Origin: Synanceia verrucosa
Taxonomy: Eukaryota; Chordata; Actinopteri; Perciformes; Synanceiidae
Length of the DNA: 64,000 nucleotides
Assembly: GCA_029721515.1 (NCBI GenBank)
Contig: CM056554.1
Coordinates: 26,332,236 to 26,396,235, forward strand
Reading direction: 5' to 3'
Of this stretch, positions 21,906-32,630 are shown one piece after another. The notes under the pieces were generated by a model. It did not search any database. It had not been told where the DNA came from and saw only the letters and a program-made list of their open reading frames with translations. Every line of letters begins with the position of its first letter. Within the stretch, counting starts at the first letter, position 1. Made by a program: the position numbers and the translations under genes.

Positions 21906-23202
21906 GATCTCTCTTTTCTGGTCTTTATCATCTCAAAGCTGACAGGAAGTAGTGAACAGATTCTCAGTAATGTTCATATTTCCACCCTCTAAAGACGTCT
22001 GAAGCAGCTCCTCCATCTTTGTTCATGAGCTCCAGCCAAAGTCAAAATCATGATGAAAGTTGATCAAACAGGAAAAGAGACTTGCTTTGTTGCTTTGTTT
22101 CTCTGTCCTCCTGATATAAAGATGCAGCTACACACCAGCATGTCATGGAGCCAGCACTCACTGTTTAGCAAACTGTCCTTATGTTCATATACTTTCATAT
22201 GACTGAACTAGCAGACTGTAAATAGGACAGAATGGTGTGTAAACTTACTGTATATGTAATTAAGTGACACAGAGAAGTGTCATTTGTCATATTATTTCAC
22301 TTTAACCTACTTCATTAACATATTGGGCCAAAAAATAATCAAATTCAAATTGAATAAAAAAATTGTATTTATTAAAATAAAAACCACAAACATGCTCAAT
22401 CAACTGTTTTGGAACTTGAAAAATTAAATATAGGTTGCTAATATGAATATGTAAATGTAAAATTGAAATAAAGTAATACGATATACAAATGTTTGCATTA
22501 AAAATCTGATCATGCCCACGTGATCATAAGTCCCACAGGGTTAAGTTAGTTCCTAAAGAAACTCTTTCATCCTCAGGGGATTTACTGGATATTGTATTCA
22601 TGATAGAGCCCCTATGAGTGTGAAAGCATATGAAAACATTGCACTGTCACAAGAAAACTCTGGGATGTTATGATTTTACCTTTCCTATTTTTGCTCCAAA
22701 TAATTTAGTTTTTTGCTAAGTAGTTTGGTAAGAACGAGTGTTCAACTTGTGAACTACTTTTTTTTAAATTAGTCCCGTCAAAATGTCCTTGCTTTGTAAC
22801 ATATTTAGTCCGCCTCATACTGTGAAAAAATCTTCATTGTCAATGAAAATACAGATACATTTTGAAAATTAAAAGCAATTGAAATGTCTTAAATTTAATT
22901 TTAGTCTTCAATAGTGCAGTTTGATATAATCATAGTCATGATTTTGGTGCATCATATCGTCATCATCGTGGGGAAAAATATTTACAAACATATTTAGTCT
23001 ATTATTAGTAATTTATTCATTGTTAATCATATTTAATACTTTCAGACACCTGACACGATCCTCACCTGTACAGTGAACTATGACATCTGGCAGCAAATGC
23101 CTGACCACTGATCAGATATGGATCGTATTGGATCTGATCATAAATATCAGATTTAGGTCACATTTGGTTGTCATGTGAACATGAACATGTGTCATGTGAA
23201 CC
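21906..23202. other. No recognisable gene
   Basis: AT-rich. GCCCACGTGATCATAAGTCC then CACAGGGTTAA at 22514-22546 could be one terminus of another TTAA element, but I see no partner end. Confidence 0.5.
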
Positions 23203-23683
23203 TACAGTGTGCTGTCTGTGGAAATAGTGACAGGAAGAGAATAGCTCCAGCAGTTTGACATTTTGCCTGGGCCCACCCTTACTTCCTGTGATGCTGCACA
23301 AAATTTCGCGACCAAGTCGGTCTGGCCAAGTTGCCGTTCTCTTCGATTTCAGATTCCCCTAGGAATGGGGACCAATGAAAATTGATTTCCCATGGCTTAA
23401 TTGAGGCGTGTTTCACAAGTTCTTTGGATCAACCAGTTTCTGTCGCTACGCACACGTGAGAGGAAAGAGTGGTCTGATTGGTTGACGCTTCGTCCAGCAC
23501 ACAGAGGCATTTGATAGACAATGGTTAAGCCCCCCCCACCGGACAACCCGGTTTACAAGGCAGCTTGGCCAGACTATGTTCGCAGAGCAAGTAGTCACGA
23601 CAGCCAGGCTACCTACAGTGTGTTGTCTGTGGAAATAGTGACAGGAAGAGAATAGCTCCAGCAGTTTCACATTTTGCCTTTGA
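23203..23683. repeat. 65-bp direct repeats flanking a short TIR element
   Basis: About 65 bp (CTGTGGAAATAGTGACAGGA, GAATAGCTCCAGCAGTTT) occurs at about 23206-23268 and again at 23608-23672. Between them, at 23320-23574, lies a 255-bp stretch with 16-bp terminal inverted repeats (GTCTGGCCAAGTTGCC and GGCAGCTTGGCCAGAC, one mismatch). The direct repeats are too long for a target-site duplication. Confidence 0.8.
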
Positions 23684-24452
23684 AAATGAGACTCATTTTC
23701 TTTTTTTTTGTAAATGCATGAATGTTTTGTTTTTCATTAAAATGTGTGTGTGATGGGAGCTTAATTAGCTCCTGCTCATTCAGAGTCCTCTTTAGAAATA
23801 AATCCATCATGTGCCGAAAATGTAAAAGGGAAGAGGCGTGGCTGGCTGACAGGAGGTCCATCTGATCTTTTCCTGCTGTTTTAACATCAGCAAACAGTCT
23901 CACAAAGCAAACAAGACTCAAAGACTCATTGCTTTCCTCAACCTGTACTTTTGTTTTTTCTGTTTGTTGCTGTATTCACTATTTGTCTGTCAATTTCAGG
24001 CAATGAAGTGCGGCACTGCCACCCTTCCCTAAACGCAGACCACGCAGGCTGCGTTGGGCCTCATCCTTGATGAGGGGCCACATTTTGCGTGAGGAGAGAC
24101 ATTTGCATATATGTGCAATGGATGCGCATATGCGCCACTGCGAGACGTGTGGCGCGTACAGCATCAGATCAGCTCCAGGAGGGAGGGAAGAGAGCTGTAA
24201 TCAGCTACAATGATTGACAGCACTCTACATCTGACCAAACAGAGGGGAGGTCCGGCACGCTCTTACAGAGCGAGTGAGGAGTTGTCATGTCGCCCAAAAG
24301 ACATCATGACTCGAGAGTAAAGCAGGCAGACATGTTGTTGAAATCAAACTTTGTGGCACAGTTTACCTGAGCTGCTACACATTAGATAGGAATCTCTGTC
24401 TCCAGTCTCTGTCTAGACTGGAGATTGTTTACCCAGCACCCCTCATTACCAT
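23684..24452. other. No gene; contains a dispersed repeat at 24055-24110
   Basis: CATTTTGCGTGAGGAGAGAC and neighbours match 14060-14117 in reverse. A related GC-rich block (TATGCGCCACTGCGAGACG) lies at 24130. No coding support. Confidence 0.55.
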
Positions 24453-24999
24453 TTAAAGGTCGAGTTGGCGATGTCGAAGAGCTAGCAAGATTTGAAAGAT
24501 GCACTGCTACGAATCCCCCTCTAAGCTCCTCCTCCTCCAGTCAGCCTTTTCTGCCTCCGTCTTTCTCTTCTTTGGTTGTGTAGCCGGCCGAGCCGCCACG
24601 GGTAACTCTGGAATCTGTATTTTAGGCTGCTTTTTCTCTGCCATTGTAAACTGGTCTGGTATACTCCAGCTACCGAAGTATTTCGAGAGAAGAGCGTGCT
24701 TGATACCTGCAGCCAGGGCGAAGCGATGCGTGTGCCCGTGCAGAGTGGAGGGTAGAGTGGAGGGTAGAGTGGGGGCGAGCGCAGGACGAGACGAGAACGC
24801 ATCTGATTCGTACTTCACACTCGGACCGAGGCTATTAATTGGTCAAAGTTTTTATAGTCCTGTGGCTGCCACAGATCTCGGATTCTATTCACTTCTCTTT
24901 CTGAATACATATTAAATTGACGACTATCAGGGCGGAAGGACCATTTTATCCAACATAACAAAATGTGTCTCTAAAAATCATCGCCTACTATACCTTTAA
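24453..24999. repeat. TTAA-bounded (piggyBac-type) MITE
   Basis: Both ends are TTAA with an inverted repeat: TTAAAGGTCGAGTTGGCGAT on the left and, read from the right, TTAAAGGTATAGTAGGCGAT. These are TTAA-type termini with about 16 of 20 matching. The interior contains a minus-strand frame with MAEKKQPKIQIPELPVAARP followed by basic residues, which I suspect is carried by copies of this repeat rather than being a gene. Unrelated in sequence to the MITE at 51605. Confidence 0.8.
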
Positions 25000-25012
25000 T
25001 GAGTGTCTTATT

Positions 25013-25165
25013 AATGCCCTCTGCAGGGTTGCTGGTTCGATCCCGACCGGGAGCGTTTATGTCGAAGTGTCCGTATGTGAATGTGATGTATATTGTAAAG
25101 CGCTTTGGGTATTTTTGCAGGTATTGTAAAAGCGCTATATAAATACAGACCGTTTACCATTTTTA
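25013..25165 (+). repeat. 5'-truncated SINE
   Basis: B-box-like GCTGGTTCGATCCCGACC then TTGTAAAGCGCTTTGGGTAT and AAAAGCGCTATATAAATACA, the typical 3' part of a widespread fish tRNA-SINE. The A-box half is missing. Confidence 0.8.
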
Positions 25166-25332
25166 GTGACATGATCAATTGGTGGCTGTAGATATTGATA
25201 GGATATAAACTTTAGCCTGTAGCCTATCAATTTATGTTGTTAGTGTTATACTAATAATGGTAGTAGCAGCAGTAGTGGTATTTGTATTATAGTCTATAAA
25301 AATAGATAGTAGTATAATAATAACAGTTTTAT
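25166..25332. other. AT-rich spacer
   Basis: Short tri-nucleotide-like AT-rich sequence before the first hairpin-ended repeat copy. Confidence 0.5.
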
Positions 25333-27105
25333 TAGGGCCCAAGCGGACTGTGAAACAGATCCGCAAGGGACCTATTGAAACTGTAATGTTTAATAGGGCC
25401 GAGTGGACTGTGAAACAGGTCCGCAAGGGACCTATTGAACCTATTGAAATTGTAATGTTTATTATGTGCCTGCCGTCATAAAATAAGTGTGTATTGGCTG
25501 GCAACGCGGTTATTAGTATCCATATTTTTTTTTTCTTATAGACACATTTTCGGCAATTAATGCGGCCTGAACCGTAAGGTGCACCCAGGCATGATGTATA
25601 TCAAAACGTGCGTGTCAATCGCGACACGGTTGCTATTACTTTTCTTTGTCAAAACCGTTACCATGGTGAAGCTAGACTCCATAAGAATGAATGGGTAAAG
25701 GATCGGATTTCAAACTTTTTTCTTCAGCAAACAAACAGTCACTGCTCCCTCATACTTTCACCTAGAAACTCCAATCAACTTGCAAAATGCAGCAAATTTA
25801 CTTCACTACATCTTCCTAATTCATCATGTCAGAAAATGTATGTTTTTTTCAGCATTTCACTTTCTTTCAAAACCTTCAGTTGAGTTCAACATGGGTGTGT
25901 ATTGCGAATGTTCAGGGCTAGAGAGGGGACCACGTTGGAAATTTCGTCCCGGTCATAGCGATGTGTGTCTTATGTCTGTGAGATTTGTACTTTTTGCTCC
26001 ATGTCCTTAATTAGTACCCCACCTCCCAAAATTCTCTCCATAAGGTCCAATGTTAAATTTCAGAGAAAAAAATCCTGAAAAAGCAGAAAAACCTCTTTTG
26101 TTTAACTTGCCGCTGTTGGCCTTCTGAGTGAGCTAGAACCATAAAATTTACACCGCTGTGATCCTCGCGAGCTCCTGCCGCCTCTTGCCCAAATCCTAAA
26201 ACCGTACTCCTTACTGTTCTTGATTTATTCAGAGGAGTTCGACACGTCTTACTCAGTTTGAAATCAGTGGCACATTGAGAGCCAGAGTGGGAGACAGACC
26301 AGGGGCGCACCTAGACTTTTTCATAGGGGTGCCCCATGGGGTGTCTAAGCCATGCAGGGGTGGCCAGCATAATTAGGTGATATTCATGAACCTCCATCAC
26401 GATACCATCATTCACATGCAAAAATCTAAGCTCTACTCCTTATAGTTTTTTTTATACGAGAGGTGATTCGACAGGTCAGTTTATAATCAGTGGCACAGTG
26501 TGACTGGATGTTGGTGTGTGTGTGTGTGGTATATCATATCATCATCTAATCTATTGAGATTAGATGATGATATGATACAGGCTTCTTATTGCCCATTACC
26601 AAAGATACAGAGAGTGGATGACATCATTGATCACACACACAGACAGGAAGTTCAGACTCAGGCTGTTTCTTTCAAAATAAAAGTCTGGTTTTTCAACATA
26701 AAAGTCCCCAACTCCGGAGGAATAAAAGTTTCCTCACAGGAAGCTGTGGCTGTGACGGGCGGGGCAAAATGGCTCCACAGTGACCTCTTGAATTCTTCAA
26801 AAAACACTCCTCATAGGGGTTTTTGTGGAGTTGGAACAGGAAAATCAGTACACATGTGTAACTTGACCAGACGCACAAAAGTCTCTTGCACCAGTTGTCT
26901 ATTCCAAACTGAAAGTCGGCCATTTTGTTTCCACTCTTCATTTTGGCATGATTTCCACATTGAACCATCGAATGGCCGTAACTCCTTTGTGTATTGCCCA
27001 AATCGCTTGACGTTTATTGCCCCCTTCTCGCACCGCCGTCCCCATCTGACACCCGACCGCGACATACTGCGAGGGCCCTACATAACTGCTCGCGGTTTTC
27101 TAGTT
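25333..27105 (+). mobile_element. Hairpin-ended repeat (putative Helitron/Helentron-type), copy A
   Basis: Starts with two 5' units (TAGGGCCCAAGCGGACTG and a variant at about 25395) and ends with GAGGGCCCTACATAACTGC, a hairpin (AACTGC-TC-GCGGTT) and TTTTCTAGTT. The 5' TAGGGCCC(G)AGCGG and the 3' CCGCGAGGGCCCTA are inverted repeats lying inside the terminal hairpin. The interior (25510-26690) is a subfamily not shared with the other copies, and carries a GT-rich stretch and a perfect hairpin. No protein is encoded. Confidence 0.6.
26532..26577. repeat. Perfect 21-bp palindromic hairpin
   Basis: TATCATATCATCATCTAATC T, loop ATTG, then its exact reverse complement. Twenty-one of 21 pairs with a 4-nt loop. 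It follows a (GT)n run. Perfect pairing suggests recent origin by template switching, or a very short foldback. Confidence 0.95.
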
Positions 27106-27114
27106 ATTATTTAT

Positions 27115-28755
27115 TAGGGCCCGAGCGGACTGTGAAACAGGTCCGCAAGGGACCTATTGAAACTGTAATGTTTATTCTTATTATTAGGGCCCGAGTGGAC
27201 TGTGAAACACGTCCGCAAGGGACCCAGTGAAACTGTAGTGTTTATTATTATTAGGGCCCGAGCGGACTGTGAAACAGGTCCGCAAGGGACCTATTGAAAC
27301 TGTAGTGTTTATTATTAGGGCCCGAGCGGACTGTGAAACAGGTCCGCAAGGGACCTATTGAAACTGTAATGTTTATTCTTATTATTAGGGCCAGAGCGGA
27401 CTGTGAAACAGGTCCGCAAGGGACCCAGTGAAACTGTAATGTTTATTATTATTAGGGCCCGAGCGGACTGTGAAACAGGTCCGCAAGAGACCTATTGAAA
27501 CTGTAATGTTTATTCTTATTATTAGGGCCCGAGCGGACTGTGAAACAGGTCCGCAAGGGACCTATTGAAACTGTAGTGTTTATTATTAGGGCCCGAGCGG
27601 ACTGTGAAACAGGTCCGCAAGGGACCTATTGAAACTGTAGTGTTTATTATTAGGGCCCGAGCGGACTGTGAAACAGGTCCGCAAGGGACCTATTGAAGCT
27701 GTAATGTTTATTCTTATTATTATTATTAGGGCCCGAGCGGACTGTGAAACAGGTCCGCAAGGGACCCAGTGAAACTGTAGCGTTTATTATTATTCGGGCC
27801 CGAGCGGACTGTGAAACAGGTCCGCAAGGGACCTATTGAAACTGTAATGTTTATTCTTATTATTAGGGCCTGAGCGGACTGTGAAACAGGTCCGCAAGGG
27901 ACCTATTGAAACTTTAGTGTTTATTATTATTATTATTATTATTGTTAGGGCCCGGGCGGCCTGTGAAATAGGTCCGCAAGGGACCTATTGAAACTGTAGT
28001 GTTTATTATTAGGGCCCGAGCGGACTGTGAAACAGGTCCGCAAGGGACCTATTGAAACTGTAGTGTTTATTAGGGCCCGAGCGGACTGTGAAACAGGTCC
28101 GCAAGGGACCTATTGAAACTGTAGTGTTTATTATTATTAGGGCCCGAGCGGACTGTGAAACAGGTCCGCAAGGGACCTATTGAAACTGTAGTGTTTATTA
28201 TTAGAGCCCGAGCGGACTGTGAAACAGGTCCGCAAGGGACCTATTGAAACTGTAATGTTTATTCTTCTTATTAGGGCCCGAGCGGACTGTGAAACAGGTC
28301 CGCAAGGGACCTATTGAAACTGTAATGTTTATTTAGGGCCCGAGCGGACTGTGAAACAGGTCCGCAAGGGACCTATTGAAACTGTAATGTTTATTATTAT
28401 TATTATTATTAGGGCCCGAGCGGACTGTGAAACAGGTCCGCAAGGGACCTATTGAAACTGTAATGTTTATTCTTATTATTAGGGCCCGAGCGGACTGTGA
28501 AACAGGTCCGCAAGGGACCTATTGAAATTGTAATGTTTATTCTTCTTATTAGGGCCCGAGCGGACTGTGAAACAGGTCCGCAAGGGACCTATTGAAACTG
28601 TAATGTTTATTTAGGGCCCGAGCGGACTGTGAAACAGGTCCGCAAGGGACCTATTGAAACTGTAGTGTTTATTATTATTATTATTATTAGGGCCCGAGCG
28701 GACTGTGAAACAGGTCCGCAAGGGACTTATTGAAACTGTAATGTTTATTCTTATT
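27115..28755 (+). repeat. Tandem array of 24 copies of the 5' terminal unit
   Basis: About 24 units of 60-80 bp, each with AGGGCCCGAGCGGACTGTGA, ACAGGTCCGCAAGGGACC and TATTGAAACTGTAATGTTTA, separated by variable (TTA)n. Within each unit GCGGAC can pair with GTCCGC, or GGTCC can pair with GGACC, but not both, as they share bases. Unit starts include 27116, 27185, 27252, 27316, 27387, 27455, 27524 and 27587, ending with 28688. Variation between units is low. Confidence 0.93.
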
Positions 28756-30557
28756 ATTATTCCTGTACATATGTTTTCCCAAATTTCACCCCTTTCCCAT
28801 TGTCAAAAAGTTGTATGAATTTGCACATTCCTGCGGCCCGCCCCTAAATATTTTGGGGTGTTCACACACGTTGCACGCAAAATGGCTGAATGGCGCCCCC
28901 TACAAAGTTGAAAAATCCCCATAGGGAAATTCGCCAACTTTGTTGTACCTCAACAAAAATTGGTAGAGATGTTAAGCATACATGTACGAACAAAATTTTC
29001 TCTTGGCAGGAAGTTGAAATTCAAACAGGAAGTCGGCCATTTTGCATTTTCTATTTTCTGATGAAAACGAACTCATCCTAGGGATTTTGTCCGACCGACT
29101 TGAAATTTGGTACAGAACATCTCCAGACCTAGCTGAGCAAAAGTTGTGCTTTGCACGTAATTAGGTCCAAGGGCGTAGCCGCTAGGGCTCGACAAACTTT
29201 GGCGAATTCGCCGTCAAAATTCGAACGGGTCTCACGTTCACATAGTGGATCCTAGCAACTTCAAATTTTCTGAGCATGACGGGGACGCGGCCCTGAAGGT
29301 TCCGATATATTCATATTAAGTCTTACTCGTAGCGCCCCCGGTGGTAACAGGAAGTGACCCGTTCTTACTTTTTACTTTTACCGATTTCACATAATTTACT
29401 TCATCAACTTCATTACACTTCTAAAACATCCACAACACATTGGTGAAGCTCCATTACGAACACCGTGAAGCTACGATAAACGGCGTCCGTATGGCTGCGC
29501 CGCATCTTCCGATTTTTCGCCAAGAAAATACGTTTGGCTTTTTGATGGCTTTAAAAAAGTCGTATCATCATGAAATTTGATACACAGGTCAAGGGTGATG
29601 ACCTTTAACATCTGATGGGGGCCACATCCATGAGCGGTCAAAATGGCTCCATAGCGCCCCCTTGAAACTTTCAAAAACCCCTCCCCATAGGGGTTTTTAT
29701 GGAGTTGGAACATGAAAATCGGTACACATGTGCAAGTAGAGCAGACGCACAAAAAAGTCTCCTGCACCAATTGTCTACTCCAAACAGGAAGTCGGCCATT
29801 TTGAATTTTGAATTTTCTGATGAAAACGAACTCGTCCTAGGGATTTCGTCCGATCTACTTGAAATTTGGTACTCTTCATCTCCAGACCTAGCTGAGCAAA
29901 AGTTGTGCTCTGCACGTAATTAGGTCAAAGGGCGTGGCCACTAGGGCTTGAGAAACTTTGGCGAATTCGCCGTCTAAATTCGAACAACTCTCACGTTTAC
30001 ATACTCTATCCAAGCAGCTTCAAATTTTCTGAGCATGATGGGGACTCAGCCCTGAACGTTCTGATGTATTAATGTTACGCCTGACACATGGCGCCCCCCA
30101 GTGCCAATAGGAGGTGACCAGTTCTTTGGCTTTTTGATGGCTTGAAGAAACTTGTATCATCGTGAAAGTTCATACCCAGGTCAAGGGTGGCGACCTCTAA
30201 CATCTGATGTGGTCCACACTAATGGGCGGGGCAAAATGGCAAAATTTTCAAAAACCCCTCCCCATAGGGGTTTTTATGGAGTTGGAAAATGAAAATCAGT
30301 ACACACGTGTACCTTGACCAGACGCACAAAAAAGTCTCTTGCACCAACTGTCTATTCCAAACAGGAAGTCGGCCATTTTGTTTCCACTCTTCATTTTGGC
30401 TGGATTTCCACATTGAACCATCGGATGGCCGTAACTCCTTTGTTTATTGGCCAGATCGCTTGACGTTTATTGCCCCCTGCTCGCACCGCCGTACCCATCT
30501 GATACCCGACCGCGACATACCGCGAGGGCCCTACATAACCGCTTGCGGTTTTCTAGT
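28756..30557 (+). mobile_element. Hairpin-ended repeat, body and 3' end of copy B
   Basis: A body begins after the array (CCTGTACATATGTTTTCCCA). It contains modules repeated within itself, each with CAGGAAGTCGGCCATTTTG and GATTTCGTCCGATC (about 29025, 29785, 30360). It ends at CGCGAGGGCCCTACATAACC, a hairpin AACCGC-TT-GCGGTT and TTTTCTAGTT. With the array at 27115 this makes one copy of about 3.4 kb. Frames in it on both strands are short and unrelated to proteins I know. Confidence 0.65.
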
Positions 30558-30565
30558 TATTATTA

Positions 30566-30606
30566 TTAGGGCCCGAGCGGACTGTGAAACTATTGAAACT
30601 GTAGTG

Positions 30607-30640
<34 letters not shown>

Positions 30641-31475
30641 CTGAACATCTGTTTTCCCAATTTTCGCCCCTTTCCCACCGTTAAAAAGTTGTATAAATTT
30701 GCACATTCCTGCGGCCCGCCCCGAAATTCGATATTTTGGGGTGTTCGCACACGTTGCATTCAAAATGGCTGAATGGCGCCACCTACAAAGTTGAAAAATC
30801 CCCATAGGGAAAACCGCCATCTTTGGCGTACCTCAACGAAAATTGGTACACATGTTAACCATACCCAGACAAACAAAATTGTCTCTTGCCAGGAAGCTGA
30901 ATTTCCAACAGGAAGTCGGCCATTTTGAATTTTTGATTTTCTGATGAAAACAAACTCGTCCTAGGGATTTCGTCCGATCGACTTGAAATTTGGTACAGAT
31001 CATCTCCAGAGCTAGCTGAGCCAAAGTTGTGCTCAGCGCGTAATTAGGTCAAAGGGCGTGGCCGCTAGGGCTTGCTAAACTTTGGCGAATTCGCCGTCAA
31101 AATTCGAACGACTCTCACGTTCACATACTCGATCCTAGCAGCTTCAAATTTTTGAGAGCATGACGGGGGCGCCGCCCTGAACGTTCCGATGTGTTAATGT
31201 CATGCCTTACTCATAGCGCCCCCCGGTGGTAACAGGAAGTGACGCGTTCTTACTTTTTACATTAACTGATGCCACATAGTTTACTCCATCAACATCATTC
31301 CACTTCTAAAACCTAAAGAACAACTTGGTGAAGCTACATTACGAACGCCGTGAGGCTACGACTTACGGCGCCCGTGTGGCGTCGCTGCGATTTTTTGATC
31401 ACTCGCCATGGAAATACGTTTGCCTTTTTGACAGCTTTAATAAAGTTGTATCATCGTGAAAATCGATACACAGAT
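30566..31475 (+). mobile_element. Hairpin-ended repeat, copy C, 3' truncated
   Basis: One shortened 5' unit (TAGGGCCCGAGCGGACTGTG, missing the middle) and the first part of the body (CCTGAACATCTGTTTTCCCA onward). It is cut off near 31475 where an inverted copy starts. Confidence 0.65.
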
Positions 31476-31483
31476 ACACAGGT

Positions 31484-32222
31484 CAATAGGTCCCTTGCGG
31501 ACCTGTTTCACAGTCCGCTCGGGCCCTAACCAGAAAACCGCAAGCGGTTATGTAGGGCCCTCGCGGTATGACGCGGTCGGGCATCAGATGGGGACGGCGG
31601 TGCGAGCACGGGGCAAAAAACATCAAGCGATTAGGACAATACACAAAGGAGTTACGGCCATTTGATGGTTCAATGTGGAAATCACGCCAAAATGAAGAGT
31701 TGAAACAAAATGGCCGACTTCCTGTTTGGAATAGACAGTTGGTGGTACAGACTTTTTTGTGTGTCTGGTCAAGTTACACGTGTGTACTGATTTTCATGTT
31801 CCAACTCCATAAAAATCCCTATGGGGAAGGGTTTTTGAAAATTTCAAGGGGACGCTATGGGGCCATTTTGCTCTGCCCATTGGTGTGGACCACATCAGAT
31901 GTTAGAGGTCACCACCCTTGACCTGTGTATCAACTTTAATGATGATACGAGTTTATTAAAGCCATCAAAAGCCAAAAAACTGGTCACTTTCTATTACCAC
32001 TGGGGGGCGCCATGAGTAAGGCATGACATTAATATATTAGCACGTTCAGGGCTGAGTCCCCATCATGCTCAGAAAATTTGAAGCTGCTCGGATAGAGTAT
32101 ATGAACGTGAGAGTTGTTCAAATTTAGACGGCGAATTCGCCAAAGTTTCTTGAGCCCTAGTGGCCACGCCCTTTGACCTAATTACGTGCAGAGCACAACT
32201 TTTGCTCAGCTAGGTCTGGAGA
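31484..32222 (-). mobile_element. Hairpin-ended repeat, inverted copy D with tandem junction
   Basis: On the minus strand the 3' part of a copy runs from about 32222 to its hairpin (AACCGC-TT-GCGGTT) and TTTTCTGGTT. It is joined at once to a 5' unit (AGGGCCCGAGCGGACTGTGA, 31528 down to 31484). A 3' end fused to a 5' end is a head-to-tail junction, as also at 27105/27115. Confidence 0.7.
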
Positions 32223-32620
32223 TTGCGGTTTTCTAGGCGACCTCTAACATCTGATGTGGTCCACACCAATGGGCGGGGCAAAATGGCCCCATAGCGCCCC
32301 CTTGAAATTTTCAAAAACCCCTCCTCATAGGGGTTTTTATGGAGTTGGAACACGAAAATCAGTACACACGTGTAACTTGACCAGACGCACAAAAAAGTCT
32401 CTTGCACCAGCTGTCTATTCCAAACAGGAAATCGGCCATTTTGTTTCAACTGTTCATTTTGGCGTGATTTCCACGTTGAACCACTGAATGGCCGTAACTC
32501 CTTTGTGTATTGTCTGAATCGCTTGACGTTTTTTGCCCCATGCTCGCACCGCCGTCCTCATCTGATGCCCGACCGCATCATACCGCGAGGGCCCTACATA
32601 ACCGCTTGCGGTTTTCTAGT
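32223..32620 (+). mobile_element. Hairpin-ended repeat, copy E, 3' end only
   Basis: GATTGCGGTTTTCTAGG marks the junction with copy D. The unit then runs to CGCGAGGGCCCTACATAACC, the terminal hairpin and TTTTCTAGTT. Confidence 0.65.
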
Positions 32621-32630
32621 TATTATTATT

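Noticed and set aside
24507..24818. 103-codon ORF as a stand-alone host gene
   Set aside because: It lies inside an element bounded by TTAA inverted termini, so it is treated as part of that repeat.
27115..28755. CRISPR-like array (regular repeats with spacers)
   Set aside because: Spacers are (TTA)n and not unique, the genome is a vertebrate, and there are no cas genes.
30553..30759. Poly-Asn ORF
   Set aside because: Translation of a (TTA)n/(AAT)n run.
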